Positions 11,015 to 24,180 of a stretch of 50,474 nt of DNA are shown here, piece after piece; the stretch's first letter is position 1; every line of letters starts with the position of its first letter. Location: the NCBI RefSeq assembly GCF_000003605.2, contig NW_003121681.1, positions 1 to 50,474 of the forward strand. The letters run 5' to 3'. Made by a program: the position numbers and the translations under genes. Source of the stretch: Saccoglossus kowalevskii. Taxonomy: Eukaryota > Hemichordata > Enteropneusta > Harrimaniidae. Under the pieces are notes generated by a model. That model was given only the letters and a program-made list of their open reading frames with translations, was not told the DNA's origin and made no database searches.

Positions 11015-11430
11015 TGTATTGAGATGGTCTTCTGTTCCATTACGTGTGTATTGAGGTGGTCTTCTGTTCCATTACGTGTGTATTGAGGTGGTCTTCTGTC
11101 CAATTACGGGTGTATTGAGGTGGTCTTCTGTTCGATTACGTGTATTGAGATGGTTTTCTGTTCCATTACGTGTGTATTGAGGTGGTTTTCTGTTCCATTA
11201 CGTGTGTATTAAGGTGGTCTTCTGTCCCATTACAGCTGTATTGAGGTGGTCTTCTGTTCCATTACGTGTATTGAGGTGGTCTTCTGTTCCATTACGTTTG
11301 TATTGACGTGTGTATTGGGGTGGTCTTCTGTTCCATTACGTGTGTATTGGGATGGTCTTCTGTTCCATTACGTGTGTATTGAGATGATCTTCTGTCTAAT
11401 TACGGGTGTATTGAGGTGGTCTTCTGTTCG
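11015..11430 (+). repeat. Segment with CAGCTG and GTTTG 44-mer, copy 2 (short)
   Basis: This is collinear with 8760-9180 at an offset of 2,255 bp (CAGCTG at 11233, TGACG at 11304). It then switches into a module E run at about 11455 instead of continuing like copy 1. Confidence 0.9.
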
Positions 11431-13909
11431 ATTACGTGTATTGAGGTGGTCTTCTGTTCCATCACGTGTGTATTGAGGTGGTCTTCTGTTCCATCACGTG
11501 TGTATTGAGGTGGTCTTCTGTCCCATTACGTGTGTATTGAGGTGGTCTTCTGTACAATTACGTGTGTATTGAGGTGGTCTACTGTCCCATTACGTGTGTA
11601 TTGAGGTGGTCTACTGTCCCATTATGTGTGTATTTAAGTGGTCTTCTGTTCCATTACGTGTGTATTGAGGTGGTCTTCTGTTCCATTACGTGTATTGAGG
11701 TGGTCTTACGTTCCATTACGTGTGTATTGAGGTGGTCTTCTGTCCCATTACGGGTGTGTTGAGGTGGTCTTCTGTTCGATTACGTGTATTGAGGTGGTCT
11801 TCTGTCCCATTACGGGTGTATTGAGGTGGTCTTCTGTTCCATTACGTGTATTGAGGTGGTCTTCTGTTCCATTACCTGTGTATTGAGGTGGTCTTCTGTT
11901 CCTTTACCTGTGTATTTTGGTGGTCATCTGTCCCATCTCGTGTGTATTGAGATGGTCTTCTATTCCATCACGTGTGTATTGCGGTGGTCTTCTGTTCCAT
12001 TACCTGTGTATTGAGGTGGTCTTCTGTCCCATTACATGTGTATTGAGGTGGTCTTCTGTCCCATTGCGTGTGTATTGAGATGGTGTTCTATTCCATCACG
12101 TGTGTATTGCGGTGATCTTCTGTTCCATTACGTGTGTATTGAGGTGGTCTTCTGTCCCATTACGTGTGTATTGAGGTGGTCTTCTGTACAATTACGTGTG
12201 TATTGAGGTAGTCTTCTGTCCCATTACGTGTGTATTGAGGTGGTCTTCTGTTCCATCACGTGTGTATTGAGGTGGTCTTCTGTTCCATCACGTGTGTATT
12301 GAGGTGGTCTTCTGTTCCATCACGTGTGTATTGAGGTGGTCTTCTGTCCCATTACGTGTGTATTGAGGTGGTCTTCTGTACAATTACGTGTGTATTGAGG
12401 TGGTCTACTGTCCCATTACGTGTGTATTGAGGTGGTCTACTGTCCCATTATGTGTGTATTTAAGTGGTCTTCTGTTCCATTACGTGTGTATTGAGGTGGT
12501 CTTCTGTTTCATTACGTGTGTATTGAGGTGGTCTTCTGTTCCATTACGTGTATTGAGGTGGTCTTACATTCCATTACGTGTGTATTGAGGTGGTCTTCTG
12601 TCACATTACGGGTGTATTGAGGTGGTCTTTCTGTTCCATTACATGTGTATTGAGGTGGTCTTCTGTTCATTACGTGTGTATGAGGTGGTCTTCTGTCCCA
12701 TTACGTGTGTATTGGGGTGGTCTTCTGTTTCATTACTTGTGTACTGAGGTGGACTTCCGACCCATTACGTGTGTATTGAGGTGGTATTCTGACCCATTAC
12801 GTGTGTATTGAGGTGGTCTTCTGACCCAATACTTGTGTACTGAGGTGGTCGTTTGACCCATTACGTGTGTATTGAGGTGGTCGTCTGTCCCATCACGTGT
12901 GTATTGAGATGGGCGTTCTTTCCCATAACGTGTGTACATGTATTGAGGTGGTCTTCTGTCCCATTACGTGTGTATTGAGGTGGTCTTCTGTCCCATTACG
13001 TGTGTATTGAGGTGGTCTTCTGTTTCATCACGTGTGTATTGAGGTGGTCTTCTGTTCTATTACGTGTGTATTGAGGTGGTCTTCTCTCCCATCACGTGTG
13101 TATTGAGATGGTTCTTTGTTCCATTACGTGTGTATTGAGGTGGCCTTCTGTCCCATTACGTGTGTATTGAGATGGTCTTCTATTCCATCACGTGTGTATT
13201 GAGATGGTCTTCTGTTTCATTACGTGTGTATTGAGGTTGTCTTCTGTCCTTTACGTGTGTATTGAGGTGGTCTTTTGTTCCATCACGTGTGTATTGAGGT
13301 GGTCTTCTGTTCCATTACGTGTGTATTGAGGTGGTCTTCTGTCCCATCACGTGTGTATTGAGATGGTTCTTTGTTCCATTACGTGTGCATTGAGGTGGCC
13401 TTCTGTCCCATTACGTGTGTATTGAGATTGTCTTCTATTCCATCACGTGTGTATTGAGGTGGTCTTCTGTTCCATTACGTGTGTATTGAGGTGGTCTTTC
13501 TGTCCCATTACGTGTGTATTGAGGTGGTCTTCTGTTCCATCACGTGTGTATTGAGGTGGTCTTCTGTTCCATCACGTGTGTATTGAGGTGGTCTGCCATC
13601 CCATTACGTGCGTAATGAGGTGGTCTATTGTCCCAATACGTGTGTATTGAGGTGGTCTGCCGTCCCATGACGTGTGTATTGATGTTGGTCTTCTGACCCA
13701 TTATGTGTGTATCGAGGTGGTCTTCTGTTCCATTACGTGTATTGAGGTGGTTTTCTGTTCCATTACGTGTGTATTGAGGTGGTCTTCTGTCCCATTACGT
13801 GTGTATTGAGGTGGTCTTCTGTTCCATCACGTGTGTATTGAGGTGGTCTTCTGTTTCATCACGTGTGTATTGAGGTGGTCTTCTGTTCCATTACGTGTGT
13901 ATTGAGGTG

Positions 13910-15660
13910 GTCTTCTGTTCCATCACGTGTGTATTGAGGTGGTCTTCTGTTTCATCACGTGTGTATTGAGGTGGTCTTCTGTTCCATTACGTGTGTATTG
14001 AGGTGGTCTTCTGTCCCATCACGTGTGTATTGAGATGGTTCTTTGTTCCATTACGTGTGTATTGAGGTGGCCTTCTGTTCCATTACGTGTGTATTGAGAT
14101 GGTCTTCTATTCCATCACGTGTGTATTGAGATGGTCTTCTGTTTCATTACGTGTGTATTGAGGTGGTCTTCTGTCCCATTACGTGTGTAATGAGGTGGTC
14201 TTCTGTTCCATCACGTGTGTATTGAGGTGGTCTTCTGTTCCATCACGTGTGTATTGAGGTGGTCTTCTGTTCCATCACGTGTGTATTGAGGTGGTATTCT
14301 GTCCCATTACGTGTATTGAGGTGGTCTTCTGTTCCATTACGTGTGTATTGAGGTGGTCTTCTGTTCCATTACGTGTATTGAGGTGGTTTTCTGTTCCATT
14401 ACGTGTGTATTGAGGTGGTCTTCTGTTCCATTACGTGTGTATTTAGGTGGTCTCCTGTCCAATTACGGGTGTATTGAGGTGGTCTTCTGTTCGATTACGT
14501 GTATTGAGGTGGTTTTCTGTTCCATTACGTGTGTATTGAGGTGGTCTTCTGTTCCATTACGTGTGTAATGAGGTGGTCTTCTGTCCCATTACAGGTGTAT
14601 TGAGGTGGTCTTCTGTCCCATTACGTGTATTGAGGTGGTCTTCTGTTCCATTACGTGTGTATTGGGGTGGTCTTCTGTTCCATTACAAGTGTATTGAGAT
14701 GGTCTTCTGTCCAATTACGGGTGTATTGAGGTGGTCTTCTGTTCGATTACGTGTATTGAGGTGGTCTTCTGTCCCATTACGGGTGTATTGAGGTGGTCTT
14801 CTGTACAATTACGTGTGTATTGAGGTGGTCTACTGTCTCATTACGTGTGTATTGAGGTGGTCTACTGTCCCATTATGTGTGTATTTAAGTGGTCTTCTGT
14901 TTCATTACGTGTGTATTGAGGTGGTCTTCTGTTCCATTACGTGTGTATTGAGGTGGTCTTCTGTCCCATTACGGGTGTATTGAGGTGGTCTTCTGTTCCA
15001 TTACGTGTATTAAGGTGGTCCTTTGTTCCATTACGTGTGTATTGAGGTGGTCTTCTGTCCCATTACGTGTGTATTGAGGTGGTCTTCTGTCCCATTACGT
15101 GTGTATTGAGGTGGTCTTCTGTTTCATTACTTGTGTACTGAGGTGGTCTTCCGACCCATTACGTGTGTATTGAGGTGGTCTTCTGACCCATTACGTGTGT
15201 ATTGAGGTGGTCTTCTGACCCAATACTTGTGTACTGAGGTGGTCGTTTAACCCATTACGTGTGTATTGAGGTGGTCGTCTGTCCCATCACGTGTGTATTG
15301 AGATGGGCGTTCTTTCCCATAACGTGTGTACATGTATTGAGGTGGTCTTCTATCCCATTACGTGTGTATTGAGGTGGTCTTCTGTCCCATTACGTGTGTA
15401 TTGAGATGGTCTTCTGTTTCATCACGTGTGTATTGTGGTGGTCTTCTGTTCCATTACGTGTGTATTGAGGTGATCTTCTGTCCCATCACGTGTGTATTGA
15501 GATGGTTCTTTGTTCCATTACGTGTGTATTGAGGTGGCCTTCTGTCCCATTACGTGTGTATTGAGATGGTCTTCTATTCCATCACGTGTGTATTGAGATG
15601 GTCTTCTGTTTCATTACGTGTGTATTGAGGTGGTCTTCTGTCCCATTACGTGTGTATTGA
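13910..15660 (+). repeat. ~1.7-kb segmental duplication, copy 2
   Basis: This is the partner of 4540-6230 and has two extra monomers near 14635-14698. One of these reads CATTACAAGTG, otherwise seen only near 38.25 kb. The segment includes modules E, B and D in that order. Confidence 0.93.
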
Positions 15661-15709
15661 GGTGGTCTTCTGTTCCATCACGTGTGTATTGAGGTGGTCA
15701 TCTGTTCCA

Positions 15710-17380
15710 TCACGTGTGTATTGAGGTGGTCTTCTGTTCCATCATGTGTGTATTGAGGTGGTCTTCTGTTCCATTACGTGTATTGAGATGGTCTTCTGTT
15801 CCATTACGTGTGTATTGAGGTGGTCTTCTGTTCCAAAACGTGTGTATTGAGGTGGTCTTCTGTCCAATTACGGGTGTATTGAGGTGGTCTTCTGTTCGAT
15901 TACGTGTATTGAGGTGGTTTTCTGTTCCATTACGTGTGTATTGAGGTGGTTTTCTGTTCCATTTCGTGTGTATTGAGGTGGTCTTCTGTCCCATTACAGG
16001 TGTATTGAGGTGGTCTTCTGTTCCATTACGTGTATTGAGGTGGTCTTCTGTTCCATTACGTGTGTATTGACGTGTGTATTGGGGTGGTCTTCAGTTCCAT
16101 TACGTGAGTATTGAGATGGTCTTCTGTCCAATTACGTGTGTATTGTGGTGGTCTTCTGTTCCATTACGTGTATTGAGGTGGTCTCCTGTTTAATTACGTG
16201 TGTATTGGGATGGTCTTCTGTTCCATTACGTGTGTATTGAGATGGTCTTCTGTCCAATTACGGGTGTATTGAGGTGGTCTTCTGTTCCATTACGTGTATT
16301 GAGGTGGTCTTCTGTTCCATTACGTGTGTATTGAGATGGTCTTCTGTCCCATTACGGGTGTATTCAGGTGGTCTTCTGTTCCATTACGTGTATTGAGGTG
16401 GTCTTCTGTTCCATTACGTGTGTATTGAGGTGGTCTTCTGTCCCATTACGTGTGTATTGAGGTGGTCTTCTGTTCCATCACGTGTGTATTGAGGTGGTCT
16501 TCTGTTCCATCACGTGTGTATTGAGGTGGTATTCTGTTCCATCACGTGTGTATTGAGGTGGTCTTCTGTTCCATCACGTGTGTATTGAGGTGGTATTCTG
16601 TCCCATTACGTGTATTGAGGTGGTCTTCTGTTCCATTACGTGTGTATTGAGGTGGTCTTCTGTTCCATTACGTGTATTGAGATGGTCTTCTGTTCCATTA
16701 CGTGTGTATTGAGGTGGTCTTCTGTTCCATTACGTGTGTATTGAGGTGGTCTTCTGTCCAATTACGGGTGTATTGAGGTGGTCTTCTGTTCGATTACGTG
16801 TATTGAGGTGGTTTTCTGTTCCATTACGTGTGTATTGAGGTGGTTTTCTGTTCCATTACGTGTGTATTGAGGTGGTCTTCTGTCCCATTACAGGTGTATT
16901 GAGGTGGTCTTCTGTTCCATTACGTGTATTGAGGTGGTCTTCTGTTCCATTACGTGTGTATTGACGTGTGTATTTTGGTGGTCTTCTGTTCCATTACGTG
17001 TGTATTGAGATGGTCTTCTGTCCAATTACGGGTGTATTGTGGTGGTCTTCTGTTCCATTACGTGTATTGAGGTGGTCTCCTGTTTAATTACGTGTGTATT
17101 GGGATGGTCTTCTGTTCCATTACGTGTGTATTGAGATGGTCTTCTGTCCAATTACGGGTGTATTGAGGTGGTCTTCTGTTCCATTACGTGTATTGAGGTG
17201 GTCTTCTGTTCCATTACGTGTGTATTGAGATGGTCTTCTGTCCCATTACGGGTGTATTGAGGTGGTCTTCTGTTCCATTACGTGTATTGAGGTGGTCTTC
17301 TGTTCCATTACGTGTGTATTGAGGTGGTCTTCTGTCCCATTACGTGTGTATTGAGCTGGTCTTCTGTTCCATCACGTGTG
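15710..17380 (+). repeat. ~1.67-kb segmental duplication, copy 1
   Basis: This is collinear with 35066-36737 at exactly 19,356 bp at the three landmarks checked: CCAAAACG (15831/35187), TGACG (16068/35424) and TGACG (16962/36318). Both copies have the pair of 44-mers 894 bp apart and GAGCTGG at the right end (17353/36710). Confidence 0.95.
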
Positions 17381-18462
17381 TATTGAGGTGGTCTTCTGTT
17401 CCATCACGTGTGTATTGAGGTGGTCTTCTGCTTCCATCACGTGTGTATTGAGGTGGTCTTCTGTTCCATTACGTGTGTATTGAGGTGGTCTTCTGTCCCA
17501 TTACGTGTATTGAGGTGGTCTTCTGTTCCATCACGTGTGTATAGAGGTGGTCTTCTGTCCAATTACGTGTGTATTGAGGTGGTCTTCTGTCCCATTACGT
17601 GTATTGAGGTGGTCTTCTGTTCCATTACGTGTGTATTGAGGTGGTCTTCTGTCCCATTACGTGTATTGAGATGGTCTTCTGTTCCATTACGTGTGTATTG
17701 AGGTGGTCTTCTGTTCCATTACGTGTGTATTGAGGTGGTCTTCTGTCCAATTACGCGTGTATTGAGGTGGTCTTCTGTTCGATTACGGGTGTATTGAGGT
17801 GGTTTTCTGTTCCATTACGTGTGTATTGAGGTGGTTTTCTGTTCCATTACGTGTGTATTGAGGTGGTCTTCTGTCCCATTACAGGTGTATTGAGGTGGTC
17901 TTCTGTTCCATTACGTGTGTATTGAGGTGGTCTTCTGTTCCATTACGTGTGTATTGACGTGTGTATTGAGGTGGTCTTCTGTCCCATTACGTGTGTATTG
18001 AGGTGGTCTTCTGTACAATTACGTGTGTATTGAGGTGGTCTACTGTCCCATTACGTGTATTGAGGTGGTCTTCTGTTCCATTACGTGTATTGAGGTGGTC
18101 TTACGTTCCATTACGTGTGTATTGAGGTGGTCTTCTGTCGCATTACGGGTGTATTGAGGTGGTCTTCTGTTCGATTACGTGTATTGAGGTGGTCTTCTGT
18201 CCAATTACGGGTGTATTGAGGTGGTCTTCTGTTCCATTACGTGTATTGAGGTGGTCTTCTGTTCCATTACGTGTGTATTGAGGTGGTCTTCTGTTCCATT
18301 ACGTGTGTATTGAGGTGGTCTTCTGTCCCATTGCGTGTGTATTGAGATGGTCTTCTATTCCATTACGTGTGTATTGAGGTGGTCTTCTGTCCCATCACGT
18401 GTGTATTGAGATGGTCTTCTGTTTCATTACGTGTGTATTGAGGTGGTCTTCTGTTCCATTAC

Positions 18463-19330
18463 GTGTGTATTGAGGTGGTCTTCTGTTCCATCACGTGTGT
18501 ATTGAGGTGGTCTTCTGTTCCATCACGTGTGTATTGGGGTGGTCTTCTGTTCCATTACGTATGTATTGAGATGGTCTTCTGTCCAATTACGGGTGTATTG
18601 AGGTGGTCTTCTGTTCGATTACGTGTATTGAGGTGGTCTTCTGTCCCATTACGGGTGTATTGATGTGGTCTTCTGTTCCATTACGTGTATTGAGGTGGAC
18701 TCCTGTTCCATTACGTGTGTATTGGGGTGGTCTTTTGTTCCATTACGTGTGTATTGGGGTGGTCTTCTCTTCCATTACGTGTGTATTGAGATGGTCTTCT
18801 GTCCAATTACGGGTGTATTGAGGTGGTCTTCTGTTCGATTACGTGTATTGAGGTGGTCTTCTGTCCCATTACGGGTGTATTGAGGTGGTCTTCTGTTCCA
18901 TTACGTGTATTGAGGTGATCTTCTGTTCCATTATGTGTGTATTGAGGTGGTCTTCTGTTCCATTACGTGTGTATTGAGGTGGTCTTCTGTCCCATTGCGT
19001 GTGTATTGAGATGGTCTTCTATTCCATCACGTGTGTATTGCGGTGATCTTCTGTTCCATTACGTGTGTATTGAGGTGGTCTTCTGTCCCATTACGTGTGT
19101 ATTGAGGTGGTCTTCTGTACAATTACGTGTGTATTGAGGTGGTCTACTGTCCCATTCCGTGTGTATTGAGGTGGTCTACTGTCCCATTATGTGTGTATTT
19201 AAGTGGTCTTCTGTTCCATTACGTGTGTATTGAGGTGGTCTTCTGTTCCATTACGTGTATTGAGGTGGTCTTACGTTCCATTACGCGTGTATTGAGGTGG
19301 TCTTCTGTCCCATTACGGGTGTATTGAGGT
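18463..19330 (+). repeat. ~0.87-kb segmental duplication, copy 1
   Basis: This is collinear with 28383-29250 at 9,920 bp. Shared marks are GAGGTGGACTCCTG, GGGGTGGTCTTCTCTTCC, GAGGTGATC and TCTTACGTTCC in the same order, with module B at 19118. Confidence 0.92.
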
Positions 19331-20140
19331 GGTCTTCTGTTCGATTACGTGTATTGAGGTGGTCTTCTGTCCCATTACGGGTGTATTGAGGTGGTCTTCT
19401 GTTCCATTACGTGTATTGAGGTGGTCTTCTGTTCCATTACGTGTGTATTGAGGTGGTCTTCTGTTCCATTACGTGTGTATTGAGGTGGTCTTCTGTCCCA
19501 TTGCGTGTGTATTGAGATGGTCTTCTATTCCATCACGTGTGTATTGCGGTAATCTTCTGTTCCATTACGTGTGTATTGAGGTGGTCTTCTGTCCCATTAC
19601 GTGTGTATTGAGGTGGTCTTCTGTACAATTACGTGTGTATTGAGGTGGTCTACTGTCTCATTACGTGTGTATTGAGGTGGTCTACTGTCCCATTATGTGT
19701 GTATTTAAGTGGTCTTCTGTTTCATTACGTGTGTATTGAGGTGGTCTTCTGTTCCATTACGTGTGTATTGAGGTGGTCTTCTGTCCCATTACGGGTGTAT
19801 TGAGGTGGTCTTCTGTTCCATTACGTGTATTGAGGTGGTCCTTTGTTCCATTACGTGTGTATAGAGGTGGTCTTCTGTCCCATTACGTGTGTATTGAGGT
19901 GGTCTTCTGTCCCATTACGTGTGTATTGATATGGTCTTCTGTTTCATTACTTGTGTACTGAGGTGGTCTTCCGACCCATTACATGTGTATTGAGGTGGTC
20001 TTCTGACCCATTACGTGTGTGTTGAGGTGGTCTTCTGACCCAATACTTGTGTACTGAGGTGGTCGTTTGACCCACTACGTGTGTATTGAGGTGGTCTTCT
20101 GTCCCATTACGTGTATTGAGGTGGTCTTCTGTTCCATTAC

Positions 20141-21060
20141 GTGTGTATTGAGATGGTCTTCTGTTCCATTACGTGTATTGAAGTGGTTTTCTGTTCCATT
20201 ACGTGTGTATTGAGGTGGTCTTCTGTTCCATTACGTGTGTATTTAGGTGGTCTCCTGTCCAATTACGGGTGTATTGTGGTGGTCTTCTGTTCGATTACGT
20301 GTATTGAGGTGGTTTTCTGTTCCATTACGTGTGTATTGAGGTGGTCTTCTGTTCCATTACGTGTGTATTGAGGTGGTCTTCTGTCCCATTACAGGTGTAT
20401 TGAGGTGGTCTTCTGTCCCATTACGTGTATTGAGGTGGTCTTCCGTTCCATTACGTGTGTATTGGGGTGGTCTTCTGTTCCATTACGTGTGTATTGAGAT
20501 GTTCTTCTGTCCAATTACGGGTGTATTGAGGTGGTCTTCTGTTCGATTACGTGTATTGAGGTGGTCTTCTGTCCCATTACGGGTGTATTGAGGTGGTCTT
20601 CTGTTCCATTACGTGTATTGAGGTGGACTCCTGTTCCATTACGTGTGTATTGGGGTGGTCTTCTGTTCCATTACGTGTGTATTGGGGTGGTCTTCTCTTC
20701 CATTACGTGTGTATTGAGATGGTCTTCTGTCCAATTACGGGTGTATTGAGGTGGTCTTCTGTTCCATTACGTGTATTGAGGTGGTCTTCTGTCCCATTAC
20801 GGGTGTATTGAGGTGGTCTTCTGTTCGATTACGTGTAATGAGGTGGTCTTTTGTCCCATTACGGGTGTATTGAGGAGGTCTTCTGTTCCATTACGTGTAT
20901 TGAGGTGGTCTTCTGTTCCATTACGTGTGTATTGAGGTGGTCTTCTGTTCCATTACGTGTGTATTGAGGTGGTCTTCTGTCCCATTACGTGTGTATTGAG
21001 ATGGTCTTCTATTCCATCACGTGTGTATTGCGGTGGTCTTCTGTTCCATTACGTGTGTAT
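20141..21060 (+). repeat. Segment with GGTCTCCTG / GTTCGATTACG monomers, copy 1
   Basis: This repeats at 26482-27400 (offset 6,341) and in part at 33413-33905. The constant order is GTATTTAGG or GTATTTAAG with GGTCTCCTG, CATTACAGGTG, GAGATGTTC, GTTCGATT, GAGGTGGACTCC and TCTTTTGTCCC monomers. Confidence 0.92.
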
Positions 21061-21086
21061 TGAGGTGGTCTTCTGTTCCATTACGT

Positions 21087-22037
21087 GTGTATTGAGGTGG
21101 TCTTCTGTTCCATCACGTGTGTATTGAGGTGGTCTTCTGTTCCATCACGTGTGTATTGAGGTGGTCTTCTGTTCCATCACGTGTGTATTGAGGTGGTCTT
21201 CTGTCCCATTACGTGTGTATTGAGGTGGTCTTCTGTACAATTACGTGTGTATTGAGGTGGTCTACTGTCCCATTACGTGTGTATTGAGGTGGTCTACTGT
21301 CCCATTATGTATGTATTTAAGTGGTCTTCTGTTCCATTACGTGTGTATTGAGGTGGTCTTCTGTTCCATTACGTGTATTGAGGTGGTCTTACGTTCCATT
21401 ACGTGTGTATTGAGGTGGTCTTCTGTCCCATTACGGGTGTGTTGAGGTGGTCTTCTGTTCGATTACGTGTATTGAGGTGGTCTTCTGTCCCATTACGGGT
21501 GTATTGAGGTGGTCTTCTGTTCCATTACGTGTATTGATGTGGTCTTCTGTTCCATTACGTGTGTATTGAGGTGGTCTTCTGTTCCATTACGTGTGTATTT
21601 TGGTGGTCTTCTGTCCCATCGCGTGTTTATTGAGATGGTCTTCTATTCCATCACGTGTGTATTGCGGTGGTCTTCTGTTCCATTACGTGTGTATTGAGGT
21701 GGTCTTCTGTCCCATTACGTGTGTATTGAGGTGGTCTTCTGTACAATTACGTATGTATTGAGGTGGTCTACTGTCTCATTACGTGTGTATTGAGGTGGTC
21801 TACTGTCCTATTATGTGTGTATTTAAGTGGTCTTCTGTTTCATTACGTGTGTATTGAGGTGGTCTTCTGTTCCATTACGTGTGTATTGAGGTGGTCTTCT
21901 GTCCCATTACGGGTGTATTGAGGTGGTCTTCTGTTCCATTACGTGTATTGAGGTGGTCCTTTGTTCCATTACGTGTGTATAGAGGTGGTCTTCTGTCCCA
22001 TTACGTGTGTATTGAGGTGGTCTTCTGTCCCATTACG
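21087..22037 (+). repeat. ~0.95-kb segmental duplication, copy 2
   Basis: This is the partner of 9590-10540, with two module B copies (21236 and 21742) about 506 bp apart as in copy 1. Private differences include TGATGTGG near 21537 and GCGTGTTTATTG near 21622. Confidence 0.93.
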
Positions 22038-23134
22038 TGTGTATTGAGGTGGTCTTCTGTTTCATTACTTGTGTACTGAGGTGGTCTTCCGACCCATTAC
22101 GTGTGTATTGAGGTGGTCTTCTGACCCATTACGTGTGTATTGAGGTGGTCTCCTGACCCAATACTTGTGTACTGAGGTGGTCGTTTGACCCACTACGTGT
22201 GTATTGATGTGGTCGTCTGTCCCATCACGTGTGTATTGAGATGGGCGTTCTTTCCCATAACGTGTGTACATGTATTGAGGTGGTCTTCTGTCCCATTACG
22301 TGTGTATTGAGGTGGTCTTCTGTCCCATTACGTGTGTATTGAGGTGGTCTTCTGTTTCATCACGTGTGTATTGAGGTGGTCTTCTGTTCCATTACGTGTG
22401 TATTGAGGTGGTCTTCTGTCCCATCACGTGTGTATTGAGATGGTTCTTTGTTCCATTACGTGTGTATTGAGGTGGCCTTCTGTCCCATTACGTGTGTATT
22501 GAGATGGTCTTCTATTCCATCACGTGTGTATTGAGATGGTCTTCTGTTTCATTACGTGTTTATTGAGGTGGTCTTCTGTCCCATTACGTGTGTATTGAGG
22601 TGGTCTTCTGTTCCATCACGTGTGTATTGAGGTGGTCTTCTGTTCCATCACGTGTGTATTGAGGTGGTCTTCTGTTCCATCACGTGTGTATTGAGGTGGT
22701 CTTCTGTCCCATTACGTGTGTATTGAGGTGGTCTTCTGCACAATTACGTGTGTATTGAGATGGTCTACTGTCCCATTACGTGTGTATTGAGGTGGTCTAC
22801 TGTCCCATTATGTGTGTATTTAAGTGGTCTTCTGTTCCATTACGTGTGTATTGAGGTGGTCTTCCGTTCCATTACGTGTGTATTGAGGTGGTCTTCTGTC
22901 CCATTACGGGTGTATTGAGGTGGTCTTCTGTCCCATTACGTGTATTGAGGTGGTCCTTTGTTCCATTACGTGTGTATAGAGGTGGTCTTCTGTCCCATTA
23001 CGTGTGTATTGAGGTGGTCTTCTGTCCCATTACGTGTGTATTGAGGTGGTCTTCTGTTTCATTACTTGTGTACTGAGGTGGTCTTCCGACCCATTACGTG
23101 TGTATTGAGGTGGTCTTCTGACCCATTACGTGTG

Positions 23135-23290
23135 TATTGAGGTGTCTCCTGACCCATACTTGTGTACTGAGTGGTCGTTTGAACCATTACGTGTGTATTG
23201 ATGTGGTCTTCTGGTCGCATTACGGGTGTATTGAGGTGGTCTTCTGTTCCATTACGTGTGTATTGAGGGTGGTCTTCTGTTCCATTATGT
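23135..23290 (+). other. Irregular patch at a broken module D
   Basis: A module D starts at about 23060 and then degrades: GAGGTGTCTCCTGACCCATAC, CTGAGTGGTCG, TTTGAACCATT, TTCTGGTCGC and GAGGGTGG. It is followed by ordinary monomers, not by the expected GGGCGTTC monomer. This may be a true exchange junction with poor local consensus. Confidence 0.65.
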
Positions 23291-24180
23291 GTGTATTGAG
23301 GTGGTCTTCTGTCCCATGGCGTGTGTATTGAGATGGTCTTCTATTCCATCACGTGTGTATTGCGGTGATCTTCTGTTCCATTACGTGTGTATTGAGGTGG
23401 TCTTCTGTCCCATTACGTGTGTATTGAGGTGGTCTTCTGTACAATTACGTGTGTATTGAGGTGGTCTACTGTCCCATTACGTGTGTATTGAGGTGGTCTA
23501 CTGTCCCATTATGTGTGTATTTAAGTGGTCTTCTGTTCCATTACGTGTGTATTGAGGTGGTCTTCTGTTCCATTACGTGTATTGAGGTGGTCTTACGTTC
23601 CATTACGTGTGTATTGAGGTGGTCTTCTGTCCCATTACGGGTGTATTGAGGTGGTCTTCTGTTCGATTACGTGTATTGAGGTGGTCTTCTGTCCCATTAC
23701 GGGTGTATTGAGGTGGTCTTCTGTTCCACTACGTGTATTGAGGTGGTCTTCTGTTCCATTACGTGTGTATTGAGGTTGTCTTCTGTCCCATTACGTGTGT
23801 ATTGAGGTTGTCTTCTGTTCCATCACGTGTGTATTGAGGTGGTCTTCTGTTCCATCACGTGTGTATTGAGGTGGTCTTCTGTTCCATCACGTGTGTATTG
23901 AGGTGGTCTTCTGTTCCATCACGTGTGTATTGAGGTGGTCTTCTGTCCCATTACGTGTATTGAGGTGGTCTTCTGTTCCATTACGTGTGTATTGAGGTGG
24001 TCTTCTGTTCCATTACGTGTATTGAGATGGTCTTCTGTTCCATTACGTGTGTATTGAGGTGGTCTTCTGTTCCATTACGTGTGTATTGAGGTGGTCTTCT
24101 GTCCAATTACGGGTGTATTGAGGTGGTCTTCTGTTCCATTACGTGTATTGAGGTGGTCTTCTGTTCCATTACGTGTGTAT

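Noticed and set aside
15710-15994. Minus-strand open frames with Thr/Asn/His-rich repeats (for example 484-690, 12733-12939, 15710-15994 and 45141-45347)
   Set aside because: They are the reverse complement of modules D and E. The recurrent 68-codon version starts at the CAT of the 38-bp monomer purely because TACATG supplies an ATG on that strand. Substitutions between copies show no sign of protein-level constraint.
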